Shown here: positions 17,039 to 25,074 of the stretch, piece by piece
Layout: every line of letters starts with the position of its first letter
Numbering within the stretch: position 1 is the stretch's first letter
Source: Acutalibacter sp. 1XD8-33
GTDB taxonomy: Bacteria > Bacillota > Clostridia > Oscillospirales > Acutalibacteraceae
DNA length: 51,132 bases
Reading direction: 5' to 3'
Assembly: GCF_003612555.1 (NCBI RefSeq)
Contig: NZ_RAZF01000020.1
Span: 1 to 51,132, forward strand
Notes under the pieces: model-generated
The model's input: only the letters and a program-made list of their open reading frames with translations
Told to the model about the DNA's origin: nothing
Database searches by the model: none
Program-made: the position numbers and the translations under genes

Positions 17039-17306
17039 TGCTCATCACTCCCATTGGCTTTCCCGACTGAGGGAAAGCCATAATTATTGCGGGGGGTATA
17101 CCCCCCAAAAAATTTGCCTGAACCTGAAAATCCTTGGCGATCCCTCCCCGTATCATTTCTTCCGCGTTGCGGATATTAGGCCCATGCCGCCGTACCCGTT
17201 TTCGTCAGGACGGGCCTGTACCGGCGGTATCCGGCCTGGGAGAGAGCGTCTCTCCGGAATCGCTATATAACAAAACTACTAAGCTATATAACAATCTTCT
17301 TTGGAC
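17039..17306 (-). other. 5' leader of the first ABC operon, rich in dyads
   Basis: About 270 nt between the promoter and the TTG start. It holds GGCTTTCCC/GGGAAAGCC (17056-17079), next to the ribosome site, and a perfect palindrome GGGGGGTATACCCCCC (17091-17106). No known riboswitch was recognised and no gene is supported. Confidence 0.5.
17262..17294 (-). promoter_or_regulatory. Direct-repeat operator of the first ABC operon
   Basis: The 12-mer TTGTTATATAGC (minus strand) occurs at 17283-17294 and 17262-17273, 21 bp apart, i.e. two helical turns on the same face, just downstream of the promoter. Such spacing suits a dimer of an AraC-type or response regulator, or a repressor. Confidence 0.55.
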
Positions 17307-17335
17307 ATTATATCATACCAATCACAAAATTGCAA
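17307..17335 (-). promoter_or_regulatory. Promoter of the first ABC operon
   Basis: TTGCAA (17330-17335) and TATAAT (17307-17312) on the minus strand are 17 bp apart, about 270 nt upstream of the first permease. Confidence 0.7.
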
Positions 17336-17471
17336 GCAAAAAACAGATTTTTTATAAATAAATTGTTAACTATGCCGCACTGTAGTGAAAATGTGCCGAA
17401 ACAAGCCCGATTGCCATATGGATTTTTACCCCTTTCCCCTTGAAAATCCCAGGAAACACGCCCGGAATCCC

Positions 17472-17500
17472 TTGCTATTTTTCCCATTTTAGGGTATACT
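17472..17500 (+). promoter_or_regulatory. Promoter ahead of the purine operon
   Basis: TTGCTA (17472-17477) and TATACT (17495-17500) with a 17-bp spacer, 235 nt upstream of purE. A second TATAAT at 17682 lacks a good -35. The leader between them shows no purine, ZTP or tetrahydrofolate riboswitch that I could recognise. Confidence 0.55.
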
Positions 17501-17735
17501 GGCAATACTTGGTGCTGTCTATTCAAGCATTGGGAGAAAGGATAGATCCGCATGCCACTTATTGATGGAAAAGCCGGCTGTGCAAGTACCGTAGGCCCTC
17601 CGGGAACGCGGTTATGAAACTGCCGCAAGCCCTCACCCCGCTTTTAACTCCTGATTTCGGGCAAAACGCCCCCTTGCTTTCTATAATAAATGTAGAGCAG
17701 GTTGAAACTCAATGTAAGAAAGGAATGTGATATTT

Positions 17736-18227
17736 ATGAAAAAAGTCGCGTTGATCTTAGGCAGCGACAGCGACGCCCCCACCGTCTCCCCTGCCAAAAA
17801 ACGTCTGGACGGCCTTGGGATTCCTGTGGAAGCCCATATTATCTCCGCCCACCGTACCCCAGAGGCCGCTGCGGAGTTTTCAAAAAACGCTCGAAAAAAC
17901 GGCTTCGGGGTAATTATCGCCGCCGCCGGAAAAGCCGCCCATCTGGCGGGAGCCCTGGCCGCCAACACTTCCCTGCCGGTTATCGGCATCCCCATCAAAT
18001 CCTCTACTATGGACGGATTGGACGCCCTGCTTTCCACCGTGCAGATGCCCTCCGGCGTCCCCGTTGCCACGGTGGCCATTGACGGCGCGGACAACGCCGC
18101 CCTTTTGGCCGCCCAGATTCTAGCTGTGGAGGATCTGGACCTGGCCGTCCGGCTGGAGAACCTGAAATCTGATATGAAGCAGGGCGTTTTGGCAAAAGAC
18201 GCCGCGCTGCAGAACAGGGACTGGTAG
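17736..18227 (+). CDS. purE: N5-carboxyaminoimidazole ribonucleotide mutase
   Basis: 163 residues from ATG 17736; the GTG three codons earlier is too close to the AAAGGA site. GSDSDAPTV and ISAHRTPE are the PurE substrate loops, and AAHLAG and QMPSGVPVATVAI follow. It converts N5-CAIR to CAIR in purine synthesis, or carboxylates AIR directly in the class II form. The core follows class I proteins but with A for P in the AAHLPG motif. No purK is present here; the cofactor partner would be elsewhere. First gene of the purine cluster. Confidence 0.95.
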   Translation: MKKVALILGSDSDAPTVSPAKKRLDGLGIPVEAHIISAHRTPEAAAEFSKNARKNGFGVIIAAAGKAAHLAGALAANTSLPVIGIPIKSSTMDGLDALLSTVQMPSGVPVATVAIDGADNAALLAAQILAVEDLDLAVRLENLKSDMKQGVLAKDAALQNRDW

Positions 18228-18302
18228 CGTCCTCATTTTGCCCGCCAAAAAACATATCGAATTCCGTCATAGAGACTCACCTTCAGAAAGGATGCCGTTT
18301 AG

Positions 18303-19535
18303 ATGAAAAAAAGCATTATGAGAAAGTATGCTAAGCTGGCCGTACAAAAAGGCGTAAACCTGCAAAAAGGCCAGGGGACTGTCATTCGCGCCAGCGTTTC
18401 CGAACACGAATTCGCCGAGATGGTTGCCGAAGAAGCCTACCGGGCCGGGGCCAAATGGGTGCGCATCGACTGGAATGATCAGGCCGTCACAAAGCTGGCT
18501 TACCGCCACGAAACCGTCACCCAGCTCAGCCGGGTGGAGGACTGGGAAGTGGAAAAGGCGAAGCACAGCGTCAAGGAGCTCCCCTGCATGATCGCCATTG
18601 CCTCCGCCGATCCGGACGGCATGAAGGGCGTAAATCCCGTAAAGCTCCAAAAGTCCATGATCGCCCAGAGCAAGGTGTTCAAGCCCATTCAGGACGAGAT
18701 GGAGAACAAATACCAGTGGACGATTGTGGCCGTGCCCTCCAAGGCCTGGGCTAAAAAAGTATTTCCCGGGGAACGTACCAGCACCGCCGTGGAAAAGCTC
18801 TGGGGAGAAATCCTTAAGGCTGTGCGTATCACCGAGGACAATGATCCTGTTGCCGAGTGGAACCGGCACAATGAAACCCTGCGGGAAAAATGCCAGGCCC
18901 TCAACGCTCTGAACCTGGATTATCTCCACTATAAGAGCTCTAATGGCACCGACTTCACCTGCTGGCTAATTCCCGGCGGAAAGTGGTGCGGCGGTTCTGA
19001 CACCCTAAAAACCACCGGCGTAGAGTACAACCCCAATATGCCCAGCGAAGAAGTCTTTACCTCTCCCCTCCGGGGTAAGTGCGAAGGCACCGTGGTGTCC
19101 ACCCTGCCCCTCTCCTATCAGGGCACGGTCATCAACCAGTTCTCCATGGATTTTCAAAATGGCCGGGCGGTGGCCGTCCACGCTCCGGAGCATCAGGAGC
19201 TTCTGGAAAAGATGATTTCCATGGACGAGGGCGCCGCTATGCTGGGCGAGCTGGCCCTGGTGCCCCACGACTCCCCTATCTCCAATTCCGGCGTGCTGTT
19301 CTACAACACCCTGTTTGATGAAAACGCCGCCTGCCACATCGCCATGGGCCGGGGCTTCAACGAGACGGTGGAAGGGGCTGAAAACATGAGCGACGAGGAA
19401 CTCAGAGAGACAGGCGTCAACGACTCCTTCATCCATGTGGACTTCATGATCGGCTGCAAAGACCTGAATATCACCGGACATACCCGGGACGGCAAAGAAG
19501 TGGCTATTTTCCAAGACGGAAACTGGGCTATCTAA
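18303..19535 (+). CDS. M29 family metallo-aminopeptidase
   Basis: 410 residues, the usual length of AmpS/PepS/aminopeptidase T. Residues expected to bind the two metals are present: Glu in NMPSEEVFTSP, Glu in AAMLGELALVP, His in AACHIAMGRGF and His/Asp in FIHVDFMIG. It removes N-terminal residues from peptides in the cytosol. Its position between purE and purM is unexpected; a 76-bp gap separates it from purE and a long repeat from purM, so it may be only a passenger of the operon. ATG 18303 follows AGAAAGGATG. Confidence 0.93.
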   Translation: MKKSIMRKYAKLAVQKGVNLQKGQGTVIRASVSEHEFAEMVAEEAYRAGAKWVRIDWNDQAVTKLAYRHETVTQLSRVEDWEVEKAKHSVKELPCMIAIASADPDGMKGVNPVKLQKSMIAQSKVFKPIQDEMENKYQWTIVAVPSKAWAKKVFPGERTSTAVEKLWGEILKAVRITEDNDPVAEWNRHNETLREKCQALNALNLDYLHYKSSNGTDFTCWLIPGGKWCGGSDTLKTTGVEYNPNMPSEEVFTSPLRGKCEGTVVSTLPLSYQGTVINQFSMDFQNGRAVAVHAPEHQELLEKMISMDEGAAMLGELALVPHDSPISNSGVLFYNTLFDENAACHIAMGRGFNETVEGAENMSDEELRETGVNDSFIHVDFMIGCKDLNITGHTRDGKEVAIFQDGNWAI

Positions 19536-19540
19536 ATTTA

Positions 19541-19851
19541 TACTTTTTGAGAGTGATACTGTGTAGCCTCCGAACGCACAGAAACGCGTTCTCCGGCGGG
19601 AGGGGCTTCGAGTCTCGCCTGCCGGCTCGGTCGGCGACGGGAAATCGCCTCTGGCGATTGTCACCCCCTTCCACCCCCACCACCTTTAAAAAGGTGGACG
19701 AAACTTTTACGCTGGTTAGCTGAGTGCGCTAAAGTTAGCGGAATGCGTGGTGGCGGATCCAACGCCGCCTTTGCGTTGGCGAGGATTCTCAAGGGCGAGT
19801 AGCCCTTGAGTCGCCGAAGGCCATGCCCGTACTACTCCAAAAAAGTATAAC
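19541..19851. repeat. Mosaic hairpin repeat, copy A (between aminopeptidase and purM)
   Basis: About 310 bp with imperfect terminal inverted repeats: left TATACTTTTTGAGAGT... to GCCTCCG (19541-19572), right CGCCGAAGGCC ... ACTCCAAAAAAGTATA (19812-19851). Inside are several hairpins, including AATCGCC/GGCGATT, CCACCTTT/AAAGGTGG (19670-19690) and TCAAGGGC/GCCCTTGA (19789-19811). The module GTCTCGCCTGCCGGCTCGG (19613) matches copy B on the plus strand, while the core CCACC...GGTGGACGAAAC is inverted relative to B. Confidence 0.7.
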
Positions 19852-19875
19852 TATTATTAAAAAGGAGCTGCATAT

Positions 19876-21039
19876 ATGACTACCGACTGTGAACACCTGG
19901 CTCCCAAGCAGGAGCAGAATTTAAAAAGCTACAGCGACAGCTACAAAGCCGCCGGAGTGGACGTTACTGCCGGATACCAGTCTGTGGAGCTGATGAAAAA
20001 TCATGTGGCCCGTACCAAAATTCCCGGCGTTGTCTCGGGGATCGGCGGGTTCGGCGGGCTGTTCGCTCCGGATCTGTCCGGAATGAAGGAGCCCCTGCTG
20101 GTTTCCGGCACAGACGGCGTGGGCACCAAACTGAAAATCGCCATGCTCATGGACAAGCATGACACCATCGGCATCGACGCGGTGGCCATGTGTGTAAACG
20201 ACGTGATCTGCTGCGGCGCGAAACCCCTCTTCTTCTTGGACTACATCGCCTGCGGCAAGAATTATCCGGAAAAGATCGCTTCCATTGTCTCCGGTGTGGC
20301 CGAGGGCTGCGTACAAGCCGGGTGTGCCCTGATCGGCGGCGAGACCGCTGAACATCCCGGCATGATGGCCCTGGACGACTATGATCTGGCTGGATTCACC
20401 GTGGGCGTTGTGGATCGGGAAAAGGTGATCGACGGCAGCAGGCTCCAAACAGGGGACGTGCTCATCGGGGTAAGATCCTCGGGAGTCCACTCCAATGGTT
20501 TTTCTCTTGTGCGCAAGGTGTTCGGCATTGGCAAGATGGACGGTGCCGGGGACGAGTCCTTGGCGGGCGCGGCCATGGGTCTGGCGGTTTCCGTGGCAAA
20601 GATGCTGCAAAACGATCAGGCTGTGGTCAGCCGGCACTATGACGAGCTGGGCTGCACCCTGGGTGAAGCGCTGCTCACCCCCACCCGCGTCTATGTAAAG
20701 CCTGTCCTCTCCGCCATAGAGGCGGCGGACGTAAAGGCCATCTCCCACATCACCGGCGGCGGGTTCTATGAGAATATCCCCCGGATGCTCCCGGAGGGCA
20801 TGAGCGCAAAAATAGAGAAAGCCGCCATCCCCACACTCCCTATTTTCGACCTGATCCAAAAGACCGGAGGAATCCCGGAGCGGGATATGTACAACACTTT
20901 CAATATGGGCGTGGGCCTGTGCATGGCCGTCTCCCCTGATACGGCCGGCAAAGCCCTTGCCGCCCTAAAGGCCGCGGGAGAAGAGGCCGTGGTTCTGGGA
21001 GAGGTAGTTCCCGGCGACCGGGAGGTGCTCTTATGGTAA
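19876..21039 (+). CDS. purM: Phosphoribosylformylglycinamidine cyclo-ligase (AIR synthetase)
   Basis: 387 residues; the family is about 340, so the N-terminal 25-30 residues (MTTDCEHLAPKQEQNLKSYS) are an extra tail. Then SYKAAGVDVTAGYQSVELMK, GTDGVGTKLKIA (ATP-binding turn), GIDAVAMCVNDVICCGAKPL, IGGETAEHPGM and GVRSSGVHSNGFSLVRKVF are all typical of PurM. It closes FGAM to AIR with ATP in the cytosol. ATG 19876 follows AAAAAGGAGCTG. Its end overlaps the purN start by seven bases, so the pair is translationally coupled. Confidence 0.96.
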   Translation: MTTDCEHLAPKQEQNLKSYSDSYKAAGVDVTAGYQSVELMKNHVARTKIPGVVSGIGGFGGLFAPDLSGMKEPLLVSGTDGVGTKLKIAMLMDKHDTIGIDAVAMCVNDVICCGAKPLFFLDYIACGKNYPEKIASIVSGVAEGCVQAGCALIGGETAEHPGMMALDDYDLAGFTVGVVDREKVIDGSRLQTGDVLIGVRSSGVHSNGFSLVRKVFGIGKMDGAGDESLAGAAMGLAVSVAKMLQNDQAVVSRHYDELGCTLGEALLTPTRVYVKPVLSAIEAADVKAISHITGGGFYENIPRMLPEGMSAKIEKAAIPTLPIFDLIQKTGGIPERDMYNTFNMGVGLCMAVSPDTAGKALAALKAAGEEAVVLGEVVPGDREVLLW

Positions 21040-21665
21040 AGATCGGGGCGCTGGTATCCGGCGGGGGCACCAATTTGCAGCAACTGATTGACGCCCAGGC
21101 CGCTGGAAAGCTGGGAGGCGGCGAAATTGCCGTGGTGATCTCCAGCAAACCAGAGGTTTACGCCCTTGAGCGGGCAAAAAAAGCCGGGATTGAAGCCGTC
21201 ACCCTCAGCCGGAAGGAATACTCGGATGTGGAAGCCTACAGTCAGGCGCTGATTGACGCCCTCAAGGCCCGGGGAATCGAATTGGTGGTGCTCTCCGGCT
21301 TTCTTACCATCACCAGCGACGCCTTTGTGCGGGCTTTCCCGGACCGGATCATGAACGTCCACCCGGCCCTGCTGCCGGCCTTCGGGGGCAAGGGCTTCTA
21401 CGGCCTCCATGTTCACGAGGCGGTTCTGGCCCGCGGCTGTAAGCTCACCGGGGCCACGGTACACTTTGCCAACGAGGTCTGCGACGGCGGACCCATCATC
21501 CTCCAAAAGGCGGTGGAGGTCAAAGATGGCGACACCCCGGAGATCCTGCAAAAGCGGGTGATGGAGGAGGCCGAATGGCAGCTGCTGCCCGAGGCCGTGT
21601 CCCTGTTCTGCCAGGGGCGGCTGACAGTACAGGACGGAATCGTACACATCGCGCCGGAAGAATGA
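21033..21665 (+). CDS. purN: Phosphoribosylglycinamide formyltransferase
   Basis: 210 residues. Begins MVKIGALVSGGGTNLQQLID (phosphate loop), with the substrate motif NVHPALLPAFGGKGFYG and the conserved Asp in CDGGPIILQKAV. It transfers the formyl group of 10-formyl-tetrahydrofolate to GAR. Overlaps purM by seven bases and is followed 14 bp later by the cyclohydrolase gene. Confidence 0.96.
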   Translation: MVKIGALVSGGGTNLQQLIDAQAAGKLGGGEIAVVISSKPEVYALERAKKAGIEAVTLSRKEYSDVEAYSQALIDALKARGIELVVLSGFLTITSDAFVRAFPDRIMNVHPALLPAFGGKGFYGLHVHEAVLARGCKLTGATVHFANEVCDGGPIILQKAVEVKDGDTPEILQKRVMEEAEWQLLPEAVSLFCQGRLTVQDGIVHIAPEE

Positions 21666-21679
21666 AAGGAGAGCATCTC

Positions 21680-22414
21680 ATGAAACTGATGGATATTTTT
21701 CAGGACCTGAAGCAGAACGCCTACCCCGGCCGGGGCATCGTCATCGGCAAAAGCCAGGACGGCAGGCACGCCGTGGCCGCCTATTTCATCATGGGCCGCA
21801 GCGTGAACAGCCGCAACCGGATCTTCGTGGCCGAGGGGGACAACCTGCGCACCCAGGCCCACGACCCCGCCCTGCTCACCGACCCCTCCCTGGTGATCTA
21901 CTATCCCGTGCGCGTCTATGACGGGGGCATGATCGTCACCAACGGGGACCAGACCGACACCATCTACAACCTGCTGCAATCTGAGGACCGCCCCTGCTGC
22001 GCGGGCAGCTGCTTTGTGAAAGCTCTGCGCACCCGCACCTTTGAGCCGGATCCCCCGTTGTTCACCCCCCGGATCTCCGGCATTTTGGAATATGGAGACA
22101 GCGGCTTCACCTACAAGCTCTCCATCCTGAAGAGCACAGACGGCGATTCCTCCGCCGCCCAGCGGCAGTTCTTCGAGTATGACCCCCTGCCCGGGCTGGG
22201 GCACTTCATCCACACCTATAAATGTGACGGCAACCCGGTAGTGCCCTCCTTCGAGGGCGAGCCCAAACCCGTGGAGCTGGAGGGCGGCATCGACGCCTTC
22301 GCCAATTCCCTCTGGGAGAGCCTAAACGAGGCCAACAAGGTGTCTCTGTTCGTGCGGTATGTGGACCTGGAGACCGGCACGGCGGAGACCCGGATTCTCA
22401 ATAAGAACCAGTAG
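21680..22414 (+). CDS. purO: IMP cyclohydrolase, PurO type
   Basis: 244 residues from ATG 21680, with AAAGGAG ten bases upstream; the longer frame that starts at 21575 overlaps purN and lacks a ribosome site. Motifs NAYPGRGIVIGKSQDGRHAV, AAYFIMGRSVNSRNRIF, PARVYDGG-like YYPVRVYDGGMIVTNGDQTD, and TPRISGILEYG match the archaeal-type IMP cyclohydrolase PurO, which closes FAICAR to IMP. Its neighbour two genes on is a stand-alone AICAR transformylase, so this pair substitutes for bifunctional PurH. The archaeal enzyme family is about 200 residues; the extra C-terminal part is seen in Clostridia. Confidence 0.85.
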   Translation: MKLMDIFQDLKQNAYPGRGIVIGKSQDGRHAVAAYFIMGRSVNSRNRIFVAEGDNLRTQAHDPALLTDPSLVIYYPVRVYDGGMIVTNGDQTDTIYNLLQSEDRPCCAGSCFVKALRTRTFEPDPPLFTPRISGILEYGDSGFTYKLSILKSTDGDSSAAQRQFFEYDPLPGLGHFIHTYKCDGNPVVPSFEGEPKPVELEGGIDAFANSLWESLNEANKVSLFVRYVDLETGTAETRILNKNQ

Positions 22415-22429
22415 ACCTCTTGGGGGAAA

Positions 22430-22730
22430 TACTTTTTAAGTTATTGAAAGGCCTCCATGCGCAGAGCAACGCGCATTCCGGCAAGGTCGTGGGCCTGCGC
22501 GGGTCTCACCTGCCGGTTCGGTCGGTTCGCGGCGTGTCTGCCACTGGTAGACGCTCACCCCACACCCGCGCCAGCTTAAGACCAGCTGGACCGGTCGATG
22601 TTGTTCACTGTAGCATTCCAAGCTAACCAAGGTAAAGTTTTCGTCCACCTTTTTCAAAAGGTGGTGGGGTTCTCAGGGGTGAAACCCCTGAGCCGCCGGA
22701 GGCCCTCCACTACTCAAGAAAGCATTTCCG
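22430..22730. repeat. Mosaic hairpin repeat, copy B (between IMP cyclohydrolase and AICAR transformylase)
   Basis: About 300 bp, ends AAATACTTTTTAAGT ... AAGGCCTCC (22430-22456) and GGAGGCC ... ACTCAAGAAAGCATTT. Core stems: CCACCTTTTTCAAAAGGTGG (22647-22666), TCAGGGGT/ACCCCTGA (22673-22691), CCAGCTT.../AGCTGG (about 22572-22590), TGTCTGCC/GGTAGACG (22537-22555). The core is homologous to copy D. Occupies almost all of the 22415-22773 gap; no gene is seen there. Confidence 0.75.
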
Positions 22731-22773
22731 CAAGAGTTCTATTGAATTTTCCATTTTAGAAAGGCTGGTCAAC

Positions 22774-23949
22774 ATGGCAAACGAAATCTCTTTGAAATAC
22801 GGCTGTAATCCCAATCAGAAGCCCTCCCGCATCTTCATGAAGGAGGGCGAGTTGCCGGTGCGGGTCCTCAACGGCAAGCCCGGCTATATCAATTTTCTGG
22901 ACGCCTTCAACAGCTGGCAGCTGGTGCGGGAACTGAAAGAGGCTACCGGCCTGCCCGCCGCCGCGTCTTTTAAGCATGTGAGCCCCGCGGGCGCGGCGGT
23001 GTACGTGCCCCTCAGCGACACCCTAAAGAAAATCTACTTTGTGGACGACCTCACCCTCTCCCCCATTGCCAGTGCCTATGCCGCCGCCCGTGGCGCGGAC
23101 CGGATGTCCTCCTACGGGGACTGGGCCGCCCTCTCCGACGTGTGCGACAAGGAGACCGCCGCGCTCCTGGCCCGGGAGGTATCCGACGGCATCATCGCCC
23201 CCGGCTATACGGCGGAGGCTCTTGAGATTCTCAAAACCAAGCGCAAGGGCGGGTATAACGTGGTCCAGATCGATCCGGACTATGTTCCCGCGCCGGTTGA
23301 GCATAAAGACGTGTTTGGCATTACCTTTGAGCAGGGGCGCAACGAGCTGAAAATCGACGGCACTCTTCTAGAAAACATGCCTACCGCCAATAAGACTCTC
23401 TCTGAGGAGGCCAAGCGGGATCTGATCGTGTCCCTGATCACCCTGAAATACACCCAGTCTAACTCTGTGTGCTATGCAAAGCACGGTCAGGTTATCGGCG
23501 TGGGCGCGGGCCAGCAGAGCCGGGTCCACTGCACCCGCCTGGCAGGCAACAAGGCGGACAACTGGTATCTCCGCCAAAGCCCCAAGGTGCTGAATCTGCC
23601 CTTTAAACCCGATATCCGCCGCCCGGACCGGGACAACACCATCGATGTGTACATCTCCGACGAATACATGGACGTACTGGCGGACGGCATGTGGGAGCAG
23701 TTCTTCACAGAGAAGCCCCAGCCCTTTACCCGGGAGGAGCGCCGGGCCTGGCTGGACGGCATGACCGGCGTGGCCCTGGGCAGCGACGCTTTCTTCCCCT
23801 TTGGCGACAACATCGAGCGTGCCCACAAGTCCGGCGTGGCGTTCATCGCCCAACCCGGCGGATCCATCCGGGACGACAACGTCATCGAGGCCTGTGACAA
23901 ATACGGCATCGCCATGGCCTTCACGGGCATCCGTCTGTTCCACCACTGA
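22774..23949 (+). CDS. purH: Stand-alone AICAR transformylase
   Basis: 391 residues homologous to the transformylase part of PurH only (no N-terminal MGS-like cyclohydrolase domain). SLKYGCNPNQKPSRIF opens it, and AAASFKHVSPAGAAV carries the conserved Lys-His pair of the active site; GQQSRVHCTRLAGNKAD and GDNIERAHKSGVAFIAQPGGSIRDDNV follow the PurH pattern (each here shortened by the family's usual gaps). It uses 10-formyl-tetrahydrofolate to make FAICAR. Some databases call this form PurV. The stop TGA overlaps the next start by one base. Confidence 0.93.
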   Translation: MANEISLKYGCNPNQKPSRIFMKEGELPVRVLNGKPGYINFLDAFNSWQLVRELKEATGLPAAASFKHVSPAGAAVYVPLSDTLKKIYFVDDLTLSPIASAYAAARGADRMSSYGDWAALSDVCDKETAALLAREVSDGIIAPGYTAEALEILKTKRKGGYNVVQIDPDYVPAPVEHKDVFGITFEQGRNELKIDGTLLENMPTANKTLSEEAKRDLIVSLITLKYTQSNSVCYAKHGQVIGVGAGQQSRVHCTRLAGNKADNWYLRQSPKVLNLPFKPDIRRPDRDNTIDVYISDEYMDVLADGMWEQFFTEKPQPFTREERRAWLDGMTGVALGSDAFFPFGDNIERAHKSGVAFIAQPGGSIRDDNVIEACDKYGIAMAFTGIRLFHH

Positions 23950-24341
23950 TGTTTATCCAGCAGGACTGGCTGATGCGGCAGATCGAGATGATTATCTCCG
24001 CTATCATACGGCTGTTTTTCGGCAAAGACGGTCAAGGCTCCGGCTGGGAAGAGGCGCTCCGGCAGACGCGCGCCGCAGAACTGAAGGAGGAGCTTGCCGG
24101 CCTGCTGGATGAAAAACAGCTGGGCAAGGCGGAGGACCTGCTGTTTCAGAGCCTGGACCCGGAGGACGGGAGCATCCTGGCCGTGGCGGTGGACTTTTAC
24201 CAGCGGGCCAATGCCATGACGGACCAGGAGCTGGAGGCCCAGGGATTTACCCGGGAGGAGCTTCTGGAGGGGTTGGGCCAGGCTGTAGAACGGTACGGAG
24301 TCTATCTGCCGGGGCTTTGGGATAGGCCACCGGAATCATAA
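23949..24341 (+). CDS. DUF6483 family protein
   Basis: 130 residues. N-terminus FIQQDWLMRQIEMIISAIIR is amphipathic, followed by helical, charged repeats (two EELL-like helical pairs). Similar uncharacterised proteins with Q-D-W-L-M-R-Q-I-E-M starts are common in Clostridia (DUF6483). One-base overlap with the transformylase stop means it is translationally coupled to purine genes, but no catalytic motif is visible; function unknown. Confidence 0.65.
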   Translation: MFIQQDWLMRQIEMIISAIIRLFFGKDGQGSGWEEALRQTRAAELKEELAGLLDEKQLGKAEDLLFQSLDPEDGSILAVAVDFYQRANAMTDQELEAQGFTREELLEGLGQAVERYGVYLPGLWDRPPES

Positions 24342-24368
24342 CCGCACCTGCAGAGAGGAGATACATCC

Positions 24369-25052
24369 ATGCGAAAGGCAATCTTTTGGGACTTCGACGG
24401 CACTCTTACCTTCGGAGAACCCAGCTGGCGTTCCTGCCTAATGATGGCCCTGGGGAATGCGGCTCCGGAATATGAGATTACCCCGGAAAAGCTGGCTCCC
24501 TTTTTGAAGCATGGCTTTCCCTGGCATCCGGACGGAAACCCGACTTTGACCGGCAGGGCCTTCTGGGAGGAGCTTTTCTCCCTGTTCGCTCTGGCTTACG
24601 AGGCCTTGGGAGTCCCCGCGCCCTTGGCGGCGGCTGCCGCCAGAAGGGCGCGGGAGGTGGCTATGGACCCCAAAAATTACCGGGTGCGTCCAGACGCTGC
24701 CGCCACTCTGGCCGTGTGCGCCTATAAGGGATATCGGAACTACATCCTCACCAACAATTTCCCCGAGTGGGAAAGCCTATTTGTCCAGCTGGGCTTGGGA
24801 CAGTTTTTCTCTGGGATCGTGAATTCCGGCGTGGTGGGCATCTGCAAACCGGATGTGAGAATTTTCCGAAAGGCGGAACGCGTTGCCGCCTTTCCCTCTT
24901 TGATCTGGATGGTGGGGGACAACCCGGTCGCGGACATTCAAGGGGGAAAAAATGCCGGCTGGCATACGGCCCACATCGCCAAACCAGGCGCGCCCAGCTC
25001 CGGGGCCGAGATCACGGTAAACAGTCTGAGTGAACTGCTGAAGTACTTATAA
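24369..25052 (+). CDS. HAD superfamily hydrolase
   Basis: 227 residues. Motif I FWDFDGTL (nucleophile Asp), motif II in YILTNNF, motif III Lys and motif IV MVGDNPVADIQGGKNAGW are present, with an alpha-helical cap at 20-100. It is a phosphatase-type HAD protein; substrate unknown, possibly a nucleotide or sugar phosphate given its place in the purine operon 22 bp before purD. GAGAGGAG precedes ATG 24369. Confidence 0.9.
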   Translation: MRKAIFWDFDGTLTFGEPSWRSCLMMALGNAAPEYEITPEKLAPFLKHGFPWHPDGNPTLTGRAFWEELFSLFALAYEALGVPAPLAAAAARRAREVAMDPKNYRVRPDAAATLAVCAYKGYRNYILTNNFPEWESLFVQLGLGQFFSGIVNSGVVGICKPDVRIFRKAERVAAFPSLIWMVGDNPVADIQGGKNAGWHTAHIAKPGAPSSGAEITVNSLSELLKYL

Positions 25053-25074
25053 ATATAAAAAGGATGGTTTTCCT

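Noticed and set aside
13220-17083. 1287-codon open frame on the plus strand over the first importer
   Set aside because: It is antisense to three genes with clear ABC importer signatures; it arises from codon bias of the GC-rich minus-strand genes and has low-complexity His/Gly/Leu content.
17552-17617. 21-residue ORF (MPLIDGKAGCASTV...) upstream of purE, possible leader peptide
   Set aside because: No attenuator hairpin pair, no run of diagnostic codons and only a modest ribosome site; nothing supports translation.
17500-17735. Riboswitch for purines, ZTP or tetrahydrofolate upstream of purE
   Set aside because: The conserved cores of those aptamers were looked for and not found.
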